64,000 nucleotides of DNA from Bacillota bacterium (GTDB taxonomy: Bacteria > Bacillota > UBA4882 > UBA8346). The stretch spans positions 8,350 through 72,349 of the forward strand of contig JAEYGI010000022.1 in the NCBI GenBank assembly GCA_023402395.1, written 5' to 3'. The notes beneath the pieces were generated by a model that was not told the DNA's origin, made no database searches, and worked only from the letters and a program-made list of their open reading frames with translations. Both the position numbers and the translations under genes were made by a program. This document shows positions 8,945 through 17,805 of this stretch, piece after piece (positions within the stretch are counted from its first letter, which is position 1; each line of letters begins with the position of its first letter).

Positions 8945-10039
8945 ATGGAACGTTTGAATGTGGGGATCATCGGCGCGGGAATGGCGTTTGAACGGCTTCA
9001 TTACCCGGCCTACCAGGAATTAAGCGACAAATACCAGATCGCGGCCGTCTGTGATCAAGATAAAGTTAAAGCCCAGCAATGGGCCAAGAAGCTTGGACTT
9101 ACCGATCGCGACGTTTATAGCGATTACCAACAAATGGCGAACCGGCCCGATTTGAATATTATTGATATCATGGTACCAATCAGCCAAAACTTCGTGATCG
9201 CCGAAGAAGTGGCCAGCATCATCGGAGGAATGAAAAAAGGGATTATCCTCGAAAAGCCGCTGGCGCCAACCCTGGAGCAGGCTGAAAAATGCGCCTCTCT
9301 TCCCCGAAAGTATGACGTCATGATGATGATTGCCGAAAACTACCGCTACAATGAAGATCCAAATCGTATCCGTGAATTGGTGAACCGGGGCGAGGTCGGC
9401 GACGTTGATTATTTTCTTTGGAACCGGGTGATTAACTACCCCGAGGATATGGTAAAGGACACTTTTTTAGCCAAAGAATGGCGGCAGCATCCGGATTTCT
9501 CGGGCGGCATCTTCTATGACAGCGCCGTTCACGATATCGCCGCCATCCGGCATGTGTTCGGCCCCATCGACGAATTGATGGCCTACGGGCAGCAGAAGCC
9601 GGTTACGCCGAATCAATATACCGTAGTTCATGTGGTTTTTCGGTTTAAGAGCGGTTTTACCGGCAGCTATATCTTCTATAGCGGCGGCAAGGAGATTCAG
9701 CGGCCGTTGGTGGGCTGGCGGATTATTGGGCAAAAGGGTATGATTTACCAGGAGGAACGGGATTGCGGGACCATTAACGTTTATTATAATGACGGCAATT
9801 CCAAGCAGATCCCGTACCGGCCGCAACGCGGTTATTATAATGAATTGCTAAACTTCTATAATGCGTTTGTCGGCAAAGAACCGCTTTCCGTCACTCCCGA
9901 ACTGGAACTGGGCGATGTCCGGACCATCCTGGCGATCCTGGAGTCCATGGAGCAGGAAACCCCGGTTCGGGTCGACGAAGGAGATAGTCCCGTTCCCCAG
10001 TATGATCCGACTCGGCTGAACCAGTATTTTGAACATTAA
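8945..10039 (+). CDS. Gfo/Idh/MocA family oxidoreductase
   Basis: 364 residues. The N-terminus MERLNVGIIGAGMAFERLHY is a dinucleotide-binding Rossmann motif, and LEKPLAPTLEQAEKCA contains the EKP motif of the GFO_IDH_MocA family. The C-terminal half has the mixed beta-sheet domain, including GGIFYDSAVHDI. These enzymes oxidise or reduce sugars, inositols or their phosphates with NAD(P). The substrate is not readable from sequence. It is a single gene with a GGAGG site, converging on the hybrid kinase at 10094, which carries a sugar-binding-type sensor. Confidence 0.88.
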   Translation: MERLNVGIIGAGMAFERLHYPAYQELSDKYQIAAVCDQDKVKAQQWAKKLGLTDRDVYSDYQQMANRPDLNIIDIMVPISQNFVIAEEVASIIGGMKKGIILEKPLAPTLEQAEKCASLPRKYDVMMMIAENYRYNEDPNRIRELVNRGEVGDVDYFLWNRVINYPEDMVKDTFLAKEWRQHPDFSGGIFYDSAVHDIAAIRHVFGPIDELMAYGQQKPVTPNQYTVVHVVFRFKSGFTGSYIFYSGGKEIQRPLVGWRIIGQKGMIYQEERDCGTINVYYNDGNSKQIPYRPQRGYYNELLNFYNAFVGKEPLSVTPELELGDVRTILAILESMEQETPVRVDEGDSPVPQYDPTRLNQYFEH

Positions 10040-10093
10040 AACCGATAGCAGCGGCTTTTTTCGGCCTACAGGAGTTCATGAGAAGGACGATGA

Positions 10094-13060
10094 TTACCCT
10101 CGTTTTAAAGACCGGTCGGAAAGCCAAATGAGGATTTTTTCACGGAACGAATCTTTACGCACTGGTTTGGTGATAACATCGTCCATACCAGCATTGAAGC
10201 ATTTTTGAATATCCGATTCGAACGCATTGGCGGTCATGGCCAGGATCGGCACGGATTTTCCTCCGGGCAGGCTCCGGATCAGGCGGGTCGCCTGATATCC
10301 ATCCATCTCTGGCATCTGAACATCCATTAAGACGAGATCCACCGCGTTTTCCGCGAATTTTTTCACTGCCTCCAGACCGTTCTCGGCGCAGAGGATCTTG
10401 CAGTTCAGGTTCTTCAAGTGCAGCATGGCCACTGTTCGGTTGGTCGGATAGTCCTCAGCCAGGAGAATGGTTACCGGTTCGCGTAAGGACAGGGCGGTTT
10501 CGGCGGAGACGGCTGTTTCTTGAAAAGCGGTCTTGATCGGGTTCGGCCGTTCCAGAACCACTGTAAACCAGAAAGTGCTGCCCCGGCCGACTTCGCTCGT
10601 GACGCCGATTTCACCGCCCATCAGTTGCACCAGTTCTTTGGAGATGGCGGTGCCGAGACCGGTTCCACCAAACTTGCGGGTGGTGGAGTCCTCGGCTTGG
10701 ACGAAGACATCAAAGATTATCGCTTGCTTATCCGGAGGAATTCCCACACCAGTGTCAGTGATCCAAAACTTAAGCTTCGATTGAGTTTGAGTTAGTTCGA
10801 CCGGTTCAATGGAGACGGAGATCATCCCTCGCTCCGTAAATTTGATCGCGTTGCCGATCAGGTTGATCAGTATCTGCCTCAACCGCAAGGAATCACCAGA
10901 AAAGGTTTCCGGGATCCGTTCGTCGATCCGGCAGTGGTACTCAAGTCCTTTGTTTTTGGCAACCGCCGCATAGGTAGAGGTGATCGATTCCAGCAGACGG
11001 CGGATTTCGAAAACTTCGTTATTCAGCTTCAGCTTTCCGGCCTCGATTTTGGAGATGTCCAGCAACTGGTTGATGAGTTCCATCAATTTTTCGGATTCCT
11101 CGATGACCAGTTTGACATAGCAGTTCTTCTCCTCCAAATCAACGGTGCTGGTCAGAATCTCCGCAAATCCGATGATCGCGTTCAACGGAGTCCGGATTTC
11201 ATGGCTCATATTGGCCAGGAACCTGCTTTTGGCCTGATTGGCGTTGTTGGCGTCCTGGATCGCCAGTTGCAACCGGCCGTTCACTTGTTTGAGGGTTTGC
11301 AGCAGTTGTTCGCGATCTTCCAGGATCAGCATCCGGCGGATCATGGAGCTGACACTGAAGCGGAGAATCTGATAGATCGACCCCTCCAGCGGTTCCATCT
11401 CAAAGATGATAAAGCCCAACAAATAATCCTTATCAAAACAGGTATTGACTTGCCAGGTGAACCGGCGTTCGGAGGGCCAAAACCGATCGGGGAGCAACTG
11501 GTCGGCCGGATAAATCGGAGATTGATCCGGCTCCAGCAGGTCATTTTTTCCGAGCGCCAAGAGCAACCGGGCGTTGGAATCGGTGCGGTTGCCTTGCTTT
11601 TCATATAACGCCAGATAACAACCGGGAATGCCCATCTTAGGAAGTTCTTCCTTGATGATCTCAGTCAAGGTGATCACCGACATCGAAGACTGAATCAAAC
11701 TGGTATTCCTGGCCAAACCGAGTTCCGGGCTATGGTTGTCAAGTATTGGCGAATTTAGCGTTTGGCAGAGGATCACTCTGGCCTGATGGAACAAATTTTC
11801 AGCCTTCAGCCAAAGCTCGGATTGAAATAGAACCGGCAAAAGAAGCCGCCTCAATTCCGAGATCAGGTTTTGGCAGATTTCGATCCGGTTCCGCTCTTTC
11901 ATCTCAAAGACGCAAGATTTGAGAATGAACGTGAGCATTTTTTCATTGGAATCGTTGAGAAGTTGATCAAAAAACGCCTGAACAATGCTGGGGAGCCACT
12001 CCAGCAGGGTCGCCTCGCAATGTTCGCCTTGCAGAAAATCACGGAGTTCGCTGATCAGCCTCAGGCTGAGAGCGGGCTGGGAATCTTGCGCTAGGGCCAG
12101 GCAAACTTCGGGCGCTAGCGAGGGCATTCTGGGGATGGCGCGACGGACGGATTCTTCCAGGCAACCACAGGATTCACGGATGATCATTTCACTGGGCATG
12201 AGAATCTCCGGAGCCAAAGGTTTTCCGTCCTTGATATGGCGGAACAGTTCTTCAACCGCCCGGTAACCGTGGTTGATAAAGCGGTTGTCGACCGTAGTCA
12301 GTGACGGCGCCAGTTCGACGCCTTCGGGACGGTTGTTGTATCCTACTACCGCCAGGTCAAACGGGACTTTGATTCCCATCCGGGCCAGTTCCTTGATGGC
12401 GGCGCAGGAGAAGATATCGCTGGCAGTTACCAGGGCTTCAATGTCCGCTCCCGGTTTCAATCTGCGCTCCTGAAATAAAACCCGGACCGCGCGCGCTCCT
12501 TCTCTTGGCAGAAAATCCTCGGTCTCAACCACCAGGTCCGGATTGAACGCGATCTGGTGTTCTTGCAAAACCCGGCAATAGGATTGAAAACGTTGCTGCG
12601 AAGGCGGATGGTTTTTTTTACCCCCGATAAATGCCAGGCGACGCAGGCCATGCTCCTGAATTAAATGATTGATCAGTTGGTGCATTCCACTGTATTCATC
12701 GGGCAAGATCACCGACGCGCCGGGAAGCGGGGTTCCGATACTGATCAGAGGCAGTGGGGCAAAACGCTGATGCAGCCGTTCGATTTCATCGGAATTCATC
12801 TTGTATCCAAGCAGTGTCGGCCAGGTGATTAGCCCGTCAAAGTTATCCGGGGCCACCATTTTCATGGTGGCGATTTCGGTTTTCCACCATTTCACAGTGG
12901 AGGTGGAACCGGTGATGATATGGATTAAATTGAGATCATAATCAGCGGCGGCTTTGGTAATGCCGGTCATCAGATCGATGGCGACTCCGATAAAATTCTG
13001 TTTGGAGAAATAGCCTAAAGTAATCCGATCGCTTTTTTTCATCGGCTCCTCGGGAAACAT
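10094..13060 (-). CDS. Cytosolic hybrid sensor histidine kinase with LacI-type periplasmic-binding-like sensor and C-terminal receiver
   Basis: 988 residues with no signal peptide or membrane segment, so it should act in the cytoplasm. Residues about 10-300 match the ligand-binding half of LacI/GalR regulators (ITLGYFSKQNF, LIIHIITG-like strands, GLRRLAFIGG, VVGYNNRPEGVELAPSLTTV) but there is no helix-turn-helix. A helical and GAF-like middle follows. Then HisKA with SHEIRTPLNAI (phospho-acceptor His about 620), HATPase_c with DTGVGIPPDKQ and KFGGTGLGTAI, and a receiver with LVLMDVQMPEMDG (phospho-acceptor Asp about 913). A sugar or similar ligand probably controls the kinase, with output through a separate response regulator or phosphotransfer protein. 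No partner regulator is next to it. Start at 13060 has AAGG eight bases upstream; an internal ATG six codons later is also possible. Confidence 0.9.
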   Translation of the reverse strand: MFPEEPMKKSDRITLGYFSKQNFIGVAIDLMTGITKAAADYDLNLIHIITGSTSTVKWWKTEIATMKMVAPDNFDGLITWPTLLGYKMNSDEIERLHQRFAPLPLISIGTPLPGASVILPDEYSGMHQLINHLIQEHGLRRLAFIGGKKNHPPSQQRFQSYCRVLQEHQIAFNPDLVVETEDFLPREGARAVRVLFQERRLKPGADIEALVTASDIFSCAAIKELARMGIKVPFDLAVVGYNNRPEGVELAPSLTTVDNRFINHGYRAVEELFRHIKDGKPLAPEILMPSEMIIRESCGCLEESVRRAIPRMPSLAPEVCLALAQDSQPALSLRLISELRDFLQGEHCEATLLEWLPSIVQAFFDQLLNDSNEKMLTFILKSCVFEMKERNRIEICQNLISELRRLLLPVLFQSELWLKAENLFHQARVILCQTLNSPILDNHSPELGLARNTSLIQSSMSVITLTEIIKEELPKMGIPGCYLALYEKQGNRTDSNARLLLALGKNDLLEPDQSPIYPADQLLPDRFWPSERRFTWQVNTCFDKDYLLGFIIFEMEPLEGSIYQILRFSVSSMIRRMLILEDREQLLQTLKQVNGRLQLAIQDANNANQAKSRFLANMSHEIRTPLNAIIGFAEILTSTVDLEEKNCYVKLVIEESEKLMELINQLLDISKIEAGKLKLNNEVFEIRRLLESITSTYAAVAKNKGLEYHCRIDERIPETFSGDSLRLRQILINLIGNAIKFTERGMISVSIEPVELTQTQSKLKFWITDTGVGIPPDKQAIIFDVFVQAEDSTTRKFGGTGLGTAISKELVQLMGGEIGVTSEVGRGSTFWFTVVLERPNPIKTAFQETAVSAETALSLREPVTILLAEDYPTNRTVAMLHLKNLNCKILCAENGLEAVKKFAENAVDLVLMDVQMPEMDGYQATRLIRSLPGGKSVPILAMTANAFESDIQKCFNAGMDDVITKPVRKDSFREKILIWLSDRSLKRG

Positions 13061-13119
13061 ATTTTTTACCTTAATTTAATCTAATTATAGCTTATTTATG
13101 AATAATATCGTCATGTTTT

Positions 13120-13149
13120 TTGTCGTTAATAAGTATTTTACGGTACAAT
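13120..13149 (+). promoter_or_regulatory. Probable sigma-A promoter of the tautomerase gene
   Basis: TTGTCG at 13120-13125 and TACAAT at 13144-13149 are 18 bases apart, 47 bases before the start codon, in an AT-rich divergent region shared with the hybrid kinase gene. Confidence 0.5.
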
Positions 13150-13195
13150 AAGGGTAAATTGATCTTATCGGTCAAAAAAAGGAGGTTAATAATTC

Positions 13196-13597
13196 ATGCC
13201 CTATGTCAATCTAAAACTGGTGAAAGGACAAGCAACACCCGAACAGCGGCGGCAACTCTGCGAAGGCTTAACCGATCTGATCGTCGCGATCATGGGCAGA
13301 AACCGGGATTTCACCGTGATCACCGTCGATGAACTGGAGAACGGCCAATGGTGGGTCGGCGGAAAGGCGCTGGAAGAATGGAGGGACGACCGCAAGGCCG
13401 CTTCGGTAAACATTAAAATCTCCAAGGGTACCAGTTCTCCCGAAGAGATGGCGCGGATGATCGCGGCCGGCAAGGAACTTTTCGTCAAGGTGCTGGGCGA
13501 GGTCGAGACCGCCAATTATTTCATCATTGATGAGCTAAACCCCGATGCCTGGGGGTTTGACGGAATTCCGATGACTGTACGGAACCGGCCGAAATAA
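13196..13597 (+). CDS. Tautomerase-superfamily protein made of two 4-oxalocrotonate-tautomerase-like modules
   Basis: 133 residues, about twice the 62-residue 4-OT unit. Residues 1-60 begin MPYVNLKLVKG, so Pro2 becomes the catalytic N-terminal proline after Met removal. Residues about 67-130 (ASVNIKISKGTSSPEEMARM and IIDELNPDAWGF) repeat the same beta-alpha-beta pattern without a free N-terminal proline. Fused two-module tautomerases such as cis-CaaD and MSAD relatives exist, so this may be a keto-enol tautomerase or hydratase of unknown substrate. A strong AGGAGG site precedes the ATG. Confidence 0.8.
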   Translation: MPYVNLKLVKGQATPEQRRQLCEGLTDLIVAIMGRNRDFTVITVDELENGQWWVGGKALEEWRDDRKAASVNIKISKGTSSPEEMARMIAAGKELFVKVLGEVETANYFIIDELNPDAWGFDGIPMTVRNRPK

Positions 13598-13698
13598 AAT
13601 CGGGTGCGGCCGCCTACGGCAATTGGCGATGATGGGATCTTCTATGTTTTTATTGAAAAAGGGCAGACTAAGCCAAGAGAAAACGATTGGAGGAGCCC

Positions 13699-15957
13699 AT
13701 GGAAGTTCAGATTCATCTGATTGCGCCCAATCAAACCGGAGTTCAGCTGGAGCTATGGCATCATCATCGCTACCGGTCGCGACCGCAACTCATCACGTCG
13801 GGGAAGGACGGCGCCGATCAACTGGCATTCCGGGTCGAGAGCAATCTCAGCTCGTTTCATTTTAAGTTCCTAAACCTCGCCGGCGACCCCGGGATGGAAC
13901 GGTTTTATGCCAGTTACCTCGGGAAAGAGGTGTGGTGCCTGCCGGAGCGGGCCGAGGTCTTCGCGGTCAAACCGGCCGACCCCAAGGGGCATGTCAATGA
14001 GTTTTATCAGTCCATCCGTCCATTGGTTCCGGAAGGGTTGTATCTCCCCGAAACCGACGTCGCCTACCTGCGCGACGGAATTCCACCGGCGCCCGGCAAG
14101 CGGCCGTCACTGGAAAAATCGCTGCTCGGGGCCAATGTGCTTAAGGACGGTTCGGTGGTTTTCGGGCTGTTTCACCCCAAAGCCGCCCAGGTTTATCTGG
14201 TGGGCAACTTCAACGATTGGCAGTGCCCGGGCCACTCGGCCCCGGATCCTTCCCGGTTTCTTCCCATGGAGTTGCACCGGGGCTATTATGATCAGTCCAA
14301 TCTTTGGCTGTACCGGCTCAAACCGGGAGGGTTTGATCGGGAGATTGAATATCAATTTTTTGTCGTCGGCGGAGTGCCGCTCGACGGCAACCGCCGGCCG
14401 TGGAAATACCTTCACGATCCCTTGGCCCGCGCTTATGGGGAGGATGTCAGCCACAACCCCTGCCTGGTGGTGGATCCGAGCCGTTATATCTGGAAGAATG
14501 CGGATTGGAAAACCCTCAATCTGGCGGAACTGATCATCTACGAGATGAATGTTTATGGTTTTACCGAGGGGGATCCGGACATTCCCGCCGCGGAACAAGG
14601 CAAGTTTCAAGGAGTGATCCGGCGGATCAAGAACGGCTATTTTAACGAGCTGGGCATCACCGCCCTGGGCTTCATGCCGACGTCCGAGGCGCCTTCGTTT
14701 CAGGGGCCCACCGCCTTGGGGTATGATCCTTGCGGTTTCGCAGCCATTGAGCGGGACTTCGGCACGCCCGACGAGTTCCGGGAGTTGGTCGACGTCGCGC
14801 ATCAGCACGGCCTGGCGGTCTTGATGGACCTGGTCTTCAACCATACTTCCAATTCGTTCAACCCCTTGTGGGACAGCATCTGCGGCGACAATCCGGGCGG
14901 GTTTTATTTCAGCGGCGGAACGCCGTGGGGGAACCGGGTCGCCACTGAACGGGAGGAAGTTCAGAATTATTTGATCGATGTCTGCAAGCTGCTACTGAAG
15001 GAATACCGGGTCGACGGTTTTCGTTTTGATGCCACGCACTCCGATTGGATGGACCATACCTTCCTGCGCCGGCTTGAGTATGAATTGCGGGGCCGGGGCT
15101 TCAAGCCGGATTGCGTCCTGATCGTGGAAAATCTGCCGAACCAGCCCGACCTGAATCTGGAGGGGTGGAACGGGTTCGCCCAGTGGTGCGATCCCTTTCA
15201 TGATAAAATGAAGGCGCTGCTCAGAGAAGGAGTCTATCAGGACTGGGTCAGCGACAACCCGCAATATCTGGGCGATGTTTTTTACTATTGCCGCAATTTT
15301 TACGCCGCCCATACCAACAATGTGATCAACTACTGCGAAAGCCATGACGAAAACAGTATGCCATTCGAGGTGGCCACCGATGGGCCGGGGCTTCAGACCG
15401 GGCCCGCCAAGGAACGGAAGGCCCGGTTGGGGCTGATGGCCACCATGCTGGCGCTGGGGCAGCCAATGATCTACATGGGACAAGAGTTTGGCGTCGACCG
15501 GCCGCGCAACCGGATCCAATTCGACTGGCCGGAGGATTTGTCACAGCATTCCTTCTATCAGTGGGCCAGTCGCCTGATCAATCTGCGCCGCCGTTATCCC
15601 GGGCTGAAGCTTTCCGGATCCAATCTGGCGGGGGAAGGTAAGTTTGAGTTTATTGCCGGACCGTGGCTGCCGGAAGGAAACGGCCGGATCGTGATTGGCT
15701 GGCGTTCGGCGCCGAACGCCGAACCGTGGGAGCAACTGGTAATCTTGCTTAATTTCGAGCCGTACGAGGTGGAAATGGGAGTCAACTTCGGCCGGCCGGG
15801 GAAATGGGTGAAACTGGCGGATATTGACCAGGTCAATGACTTACCGCCGCTGGGAACCAATTCCCCGCAGACCCCGGAAACGATCGCCACCGACGGGTAC
15901 TTTCCAGGGTTCAGGCTCCCATCGAGCAGTGGGTTTGTTTACAAATGGGTCCAATGA
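13699..15957 (+). CDS. Glycoside hydrolase family 13 protein, branching-enzyme-like
   Basis: About 752 residues. An unassigned N-terminal part (1-140) is followed by a CBM48-like domain (VYLVGNFNDWQ) and a GH13 barrel. Catalytic residues are visible: nucleophile Asp444 in GFRFDATHSDW, acid/base Glu477 in LIVENL, and the transition-state Asp550 in CESHDENS. MGQEFGVDRPRNR follows. The order CBM48-GH13 and the sequence around the active site resemble 1,4-alpha-glucan branching enzymes, so glycogen or maltodextrin remodelling is likely; a hydrolase is possible. Start: ATG at 13699 follows GGAGG; the TTG 12 bases earlier overlaps it. Confidence 0.83.
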   Translation: MEVQIHLIAPNQTGVQLELWHHHRYRSRPQLITSGKDGADQLAFRVESNLSSFHFKFLNLAGDPGMERFYASYLGKEVWCLPERAEVFAVKPADPKGHVNEFYQSIRPLVPEGLYLPETDVAYLRDGIPPAPGKRPSLEKSLLGANVLKDGSVVFGLFHPKAAQVYLVGNFNDWQCPGHSAPDPSRFLPMELHRGYYDQSNLWLYRLKPGGFDREIEYQFFVVGGVPLDGNRRPWKYLHDPLARAYGEDVSHNPCLVVDPSRYIWKNADWKTLNLAELIIYEMNVYGFTEGDPDIPAAEQGKFQGVIRRIKNGYFNELGITALGFMPTSEAPSFQGPTALGYDPCGFAAIERDFGTPDEFRELVDVAHQHGLAVLMDLVFNHTSNSFNPLWDSICGDNPGGFYFSGGTPWGNRVATEREEVQNYLIDVCKLLLKEYRVDGFRFDATHSDWMDHTFLRRLEYELRGRGFKPDCVLIVENLPNQPDLNLEGWNGFAQWCDPFHDKMKALLREGVYQDWVSDNPQYLGDVFYYCRNFYAAHTNNVINYCESHDENSMPFEVATDGPGLQTGPAKERKARLGLMATMLALGQPMIYMGQEFGVDRPRNRIQFDWPEDLSQHSFYQWASRLINLRRRYPGLKLSGSNLAGEGKFEFIAGPWLPEGNGRIVIGWRSAPNAEPWEQLVILLNFEPYEVEMGVNFGRPGKWVKLADIDQVNDLPPLGTNSPQTPETIATDGYFPGFRLPSSSGFVYKWVQ

Positions 15958-16035
15958 TCAAGAAATAATCCCGGACGGGACTTGAATTTTTTCCGGTAAA
16001 AAGGATTCGGCGGCTGGCCGTTTAATTATATTGGC

Positions 16036-17022
16036 ATGAAGCACAAGCGAGTCCGGCTTGCCGGCGAACTTCTAATCCTCGCGCTGTTGGCCGTATCGGT
16101 GGCGGGCGCGTCGGGAGCGTTTTCCCTGGATGAATATGAAACTTATCAGATCCGGCTGGCGCTGCAGGTCGTTAACGATGGCGGACCGGCGACGGAAGTC
16201 GCGATCCGGATTCCTCTGTTCATGACCGAAAATCTGCCGCCGTATCAGACGCTCCGGACCTTTGACGTTTCGTCCGCCCAAGGATTGCGCCTGAAAAGCA
16301 CTGAAACCGGCCAGGCGGCGGAAATAAATCTGCCGTCCCTTCCCAAGGGGGGGCGGTTTCAAGCGGAACTCACCTTCAGCTTTTACAATGCCGCCATTGA
16401 GTATAATCTAGAACGAAGCTCCGGATGGGACCGGGGGGAACTCCGTTACCTGCGCCCGGAACCGGGCATCGAATCCGAGGCTCCCGCCATTCGGGCGCTG
16501 GCGGAGCGATTGGCTCGCGACGGCGGGGATCCGGTGGCCAAAGCCAAAAATATTTTCGCCTACGTCAACACCAACTTCAAGTATGAGCGCCTCGACCAAT
16601 CTTCCGCTTATAGCGCGTTGCGGACCCTCCAGGCGGGGCGAGGTGTTTGCACCGACCTCAGTGTGTTGTATGCCGCCTTGTGCCGGGCGGCTGGGATTCC
16701 GGCCCGGATCGTCAGCGGCTACCGCTTCGATCCCAAGGAGATCGGCGCCCGGGAGACCGATCTAAACCGGTTCGCCCACGCCTGGACTGAAGTCTATCTT
16801 TCCGGACTGGGCTGGGTGCCGGCGGACCCGACCTCCTTTACCTATCAGAATGGCGCGCTGGTGACCAGCTTCACCCATTTCGGCCGGATCGCCGGAAACG
16901 ACCGTCATCTGTTCGCCCATTACGGGATCGAAGAGAAACTCTATGAGTCCACGCATAAGTATAATCCCGGGAAACCGGCCCGGATTAAAATTACCGTTCA
17001 GAAGCTGATTAAAAAAATATAA
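16036..17022 (+). CDS. Exported transglutaminase-like (cysteine protease fold) protein
   Basis: 328 residues. A signal peptide is visible: basic MKHKRVR, hydrophobic LILALLAVSVAGASG, then the mature part. Residues about 190-270 hold the transglut_core signature GRGVCTDLSVLYAALCRAAG (catalytic Cys), RFAHAWTEVYL (His) and VPADPTSF (Asp). Bacterial members are proteases, amidases or cross-linking enzymes on the cell surface; the substrate is unknown. It follows the GH13 gene by 78 bases and may be co-transcribed. The ribosome site is weak. Confidence 0.85.
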   Translation: MKHKRVRLAGELLILALLAVSVAGASGAFSLDEYETYQIRLALQVVNDGGPATEVAIRIPLFMTENLPPYQTLRTFDVSSAQGLRLKSTETGQAAEINLPSLPKGGRFQAELTFSFYNAAIEYNLERSSGWDRGELRYLRPEPGIESEAPAIRALAERLARDGGDPVAKAKNIFAYVNTNFKYERLDQSSAYSALRTLQAGRGVCTDLSVLYAALCRAAGIPARIVSGYRFDPKEIGARETDLNRFAHAWTEVYLSGLGWVPADPTSFTYQNGALVTSFTHFGRIAGNDRHLFAHYGIEEKLYESTHKYNPGKPARIKITVQKLIKKI

Positions 17023-17095
17023 ATCCTGGGCAATTTCTTTGTTTTACCGCCGCCATTCCGCTTTCGGCCGCCGGTCACCCGTCTTTAACTGGGAG

Positions 17096-17368
17096 ATATC
17101 TACATTTAGCAACTGAAGGAATCGATTTATCCACAGGATATCCACATTTACCAACTAAATATCCACATTCTTTTACCGCATGAAATGATTCAGTTACTGA
17201 ATATCCACATTTAGTAACTGATTGTGGATTGGGAGTGACTCCCACAGTTCATTTATTCACAGAATATCCACATTCAGTTAGTGAATATCCACATTTAGTT
17301 ACTCAATGAAATGATTTTGTTACTAAATATCCACATTCTTTTACTCCATGAAATGATTTAATAACTGA
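17096..17368. repeat. 13-unit degenerate repeat array with exact 21-bp period, iteron-like
   Basis: ATATCCACATT occurs exactly at 17138, 17159, 17201, 17264, 17285 and 17327, with a one-base variant at 17096. Every interval is a multiple of 21. The intervening units start ATGAAATGATT (17180, 17306, 17348) or are of another type. Most units end in a form of GTTACTGA. The units at 17117 and 17243 contain TTATCCACA (17127-17135) and TTATTCACA (17253-17261), both perfect DnaA-box matches. On the minus strand the units translate as heptapeptides such as SVTKCGY, SVTESFH and AVKECGY, with two in-frame stops. Its function is unknown. Confidence 0.85.
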
Positions 17369-17421
17369 AGATGAAAGGGGAGTTTCTCCCTCACTTATGA
17401 TGAAAGAGAAAAACCGGGAAG

Positions 17422-17511
17422 TTACTTTCTCACTTCACGGTTCCTCCGGTTTGCCTCGTTTGCGGATTTTTTCACCAGCCAATAGGCCAGCAGATCCATC
17501 TCGTTCATCAT
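17422..17511 (-). CDS. Possible 29-residue basic peptide
   Basis: A short frame reads MMNEMDLLAYWLVKK then a polar, Arg/Asn-rich tail ending REVRK. An AAGG ribosome site lies 7-10 bases before the ATG and a perfect TATAAT is present on the same strand at 17543-17538. The N-terminal half could form a short amphipathic helix. It lies next to the 21-bp array and reads toward it. I do not recognise it. It may be chance, but the promoter, ribosome site and codon use are consistent with a real small gene. Confidence 0.35.
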   Translation of the reverse strand: MMNEMDLLAYWLVKKSANEANRRNREVRK

Positions 17512-17647
17512 CTTGCTCACCTTCTTTCGTTAGACTTATTATACCTCCTAAAGATTTCCGGATAATGAAGCGGCGGTAAACGTCTTTTTAAGAACGTGGA
17601 TACTGTACTTAACTAAGGATCTTTGAATACGGAATGAAACCTTCAAC

Positions 17648-17735
17648 CACGAAGAGCACGAAGGTCATGAAGGAAAAATAAAGGATAAAGAATTCCGAAG
17701 TAATCTTTGATTGGAAAAACTTCGTGCTCTTCGTG
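17648..17735. repeat. 16-bp inverted repeat made of CACGAAG-type units
   Basis: CACGAAGAGCACGAAG at 17648-17663 is perfectly complementary to 17720-17735, with 56 bases between. The left arm continues as a 9-base period (CACGAAGAG, CACGAAGGT, CATGAAGGA). Similar CACGAAG-rich repeats are common as dispersed elements in many bacterial genomes. Confidence 0.75.
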
Positions 17736-17757
17736 TCCTCGCGGAGATAGGACAGAC

Positions 17758-17783
17758 AAACCCCGCTCATTCGAGCGGGGTTT
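17758..17783 (-). terminator. Bidirectional terminator downstream of the minus-strand Xre gene
   Basis: AAACCCCGCTC and GAGCGGGGTTT form an 11-bp stem with a 4-base loop, 22 bases past the stop of the Xre gene ending at 17806. Confidence 0.8.
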
Positions 17784-17805
17784 AATGTCTAGTTTTTCAG
17801 CCTGA

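Larger units (their letters stand above)
17023..17757. other. 735-bp gene-poor region holding repeats
   Basis: Between the transglutaminase-like gene and the Xre terminator lie the 21-bp array (17096-17368), the possible small ORF (17422-17511), and an inverted repeat (17648-17735). I see no other gene in it. Confidence 0.7.

Noticed and set aside
14107..14844. 245-residue minus-strand frame within the GH13 gene
   Set aside because: Shadow of the GH13 coding sequence.
17096..17368. CRISPR array
   Set aside because: Units are contiguous at 21 bp with no unique spacers, and no cas genes are near.
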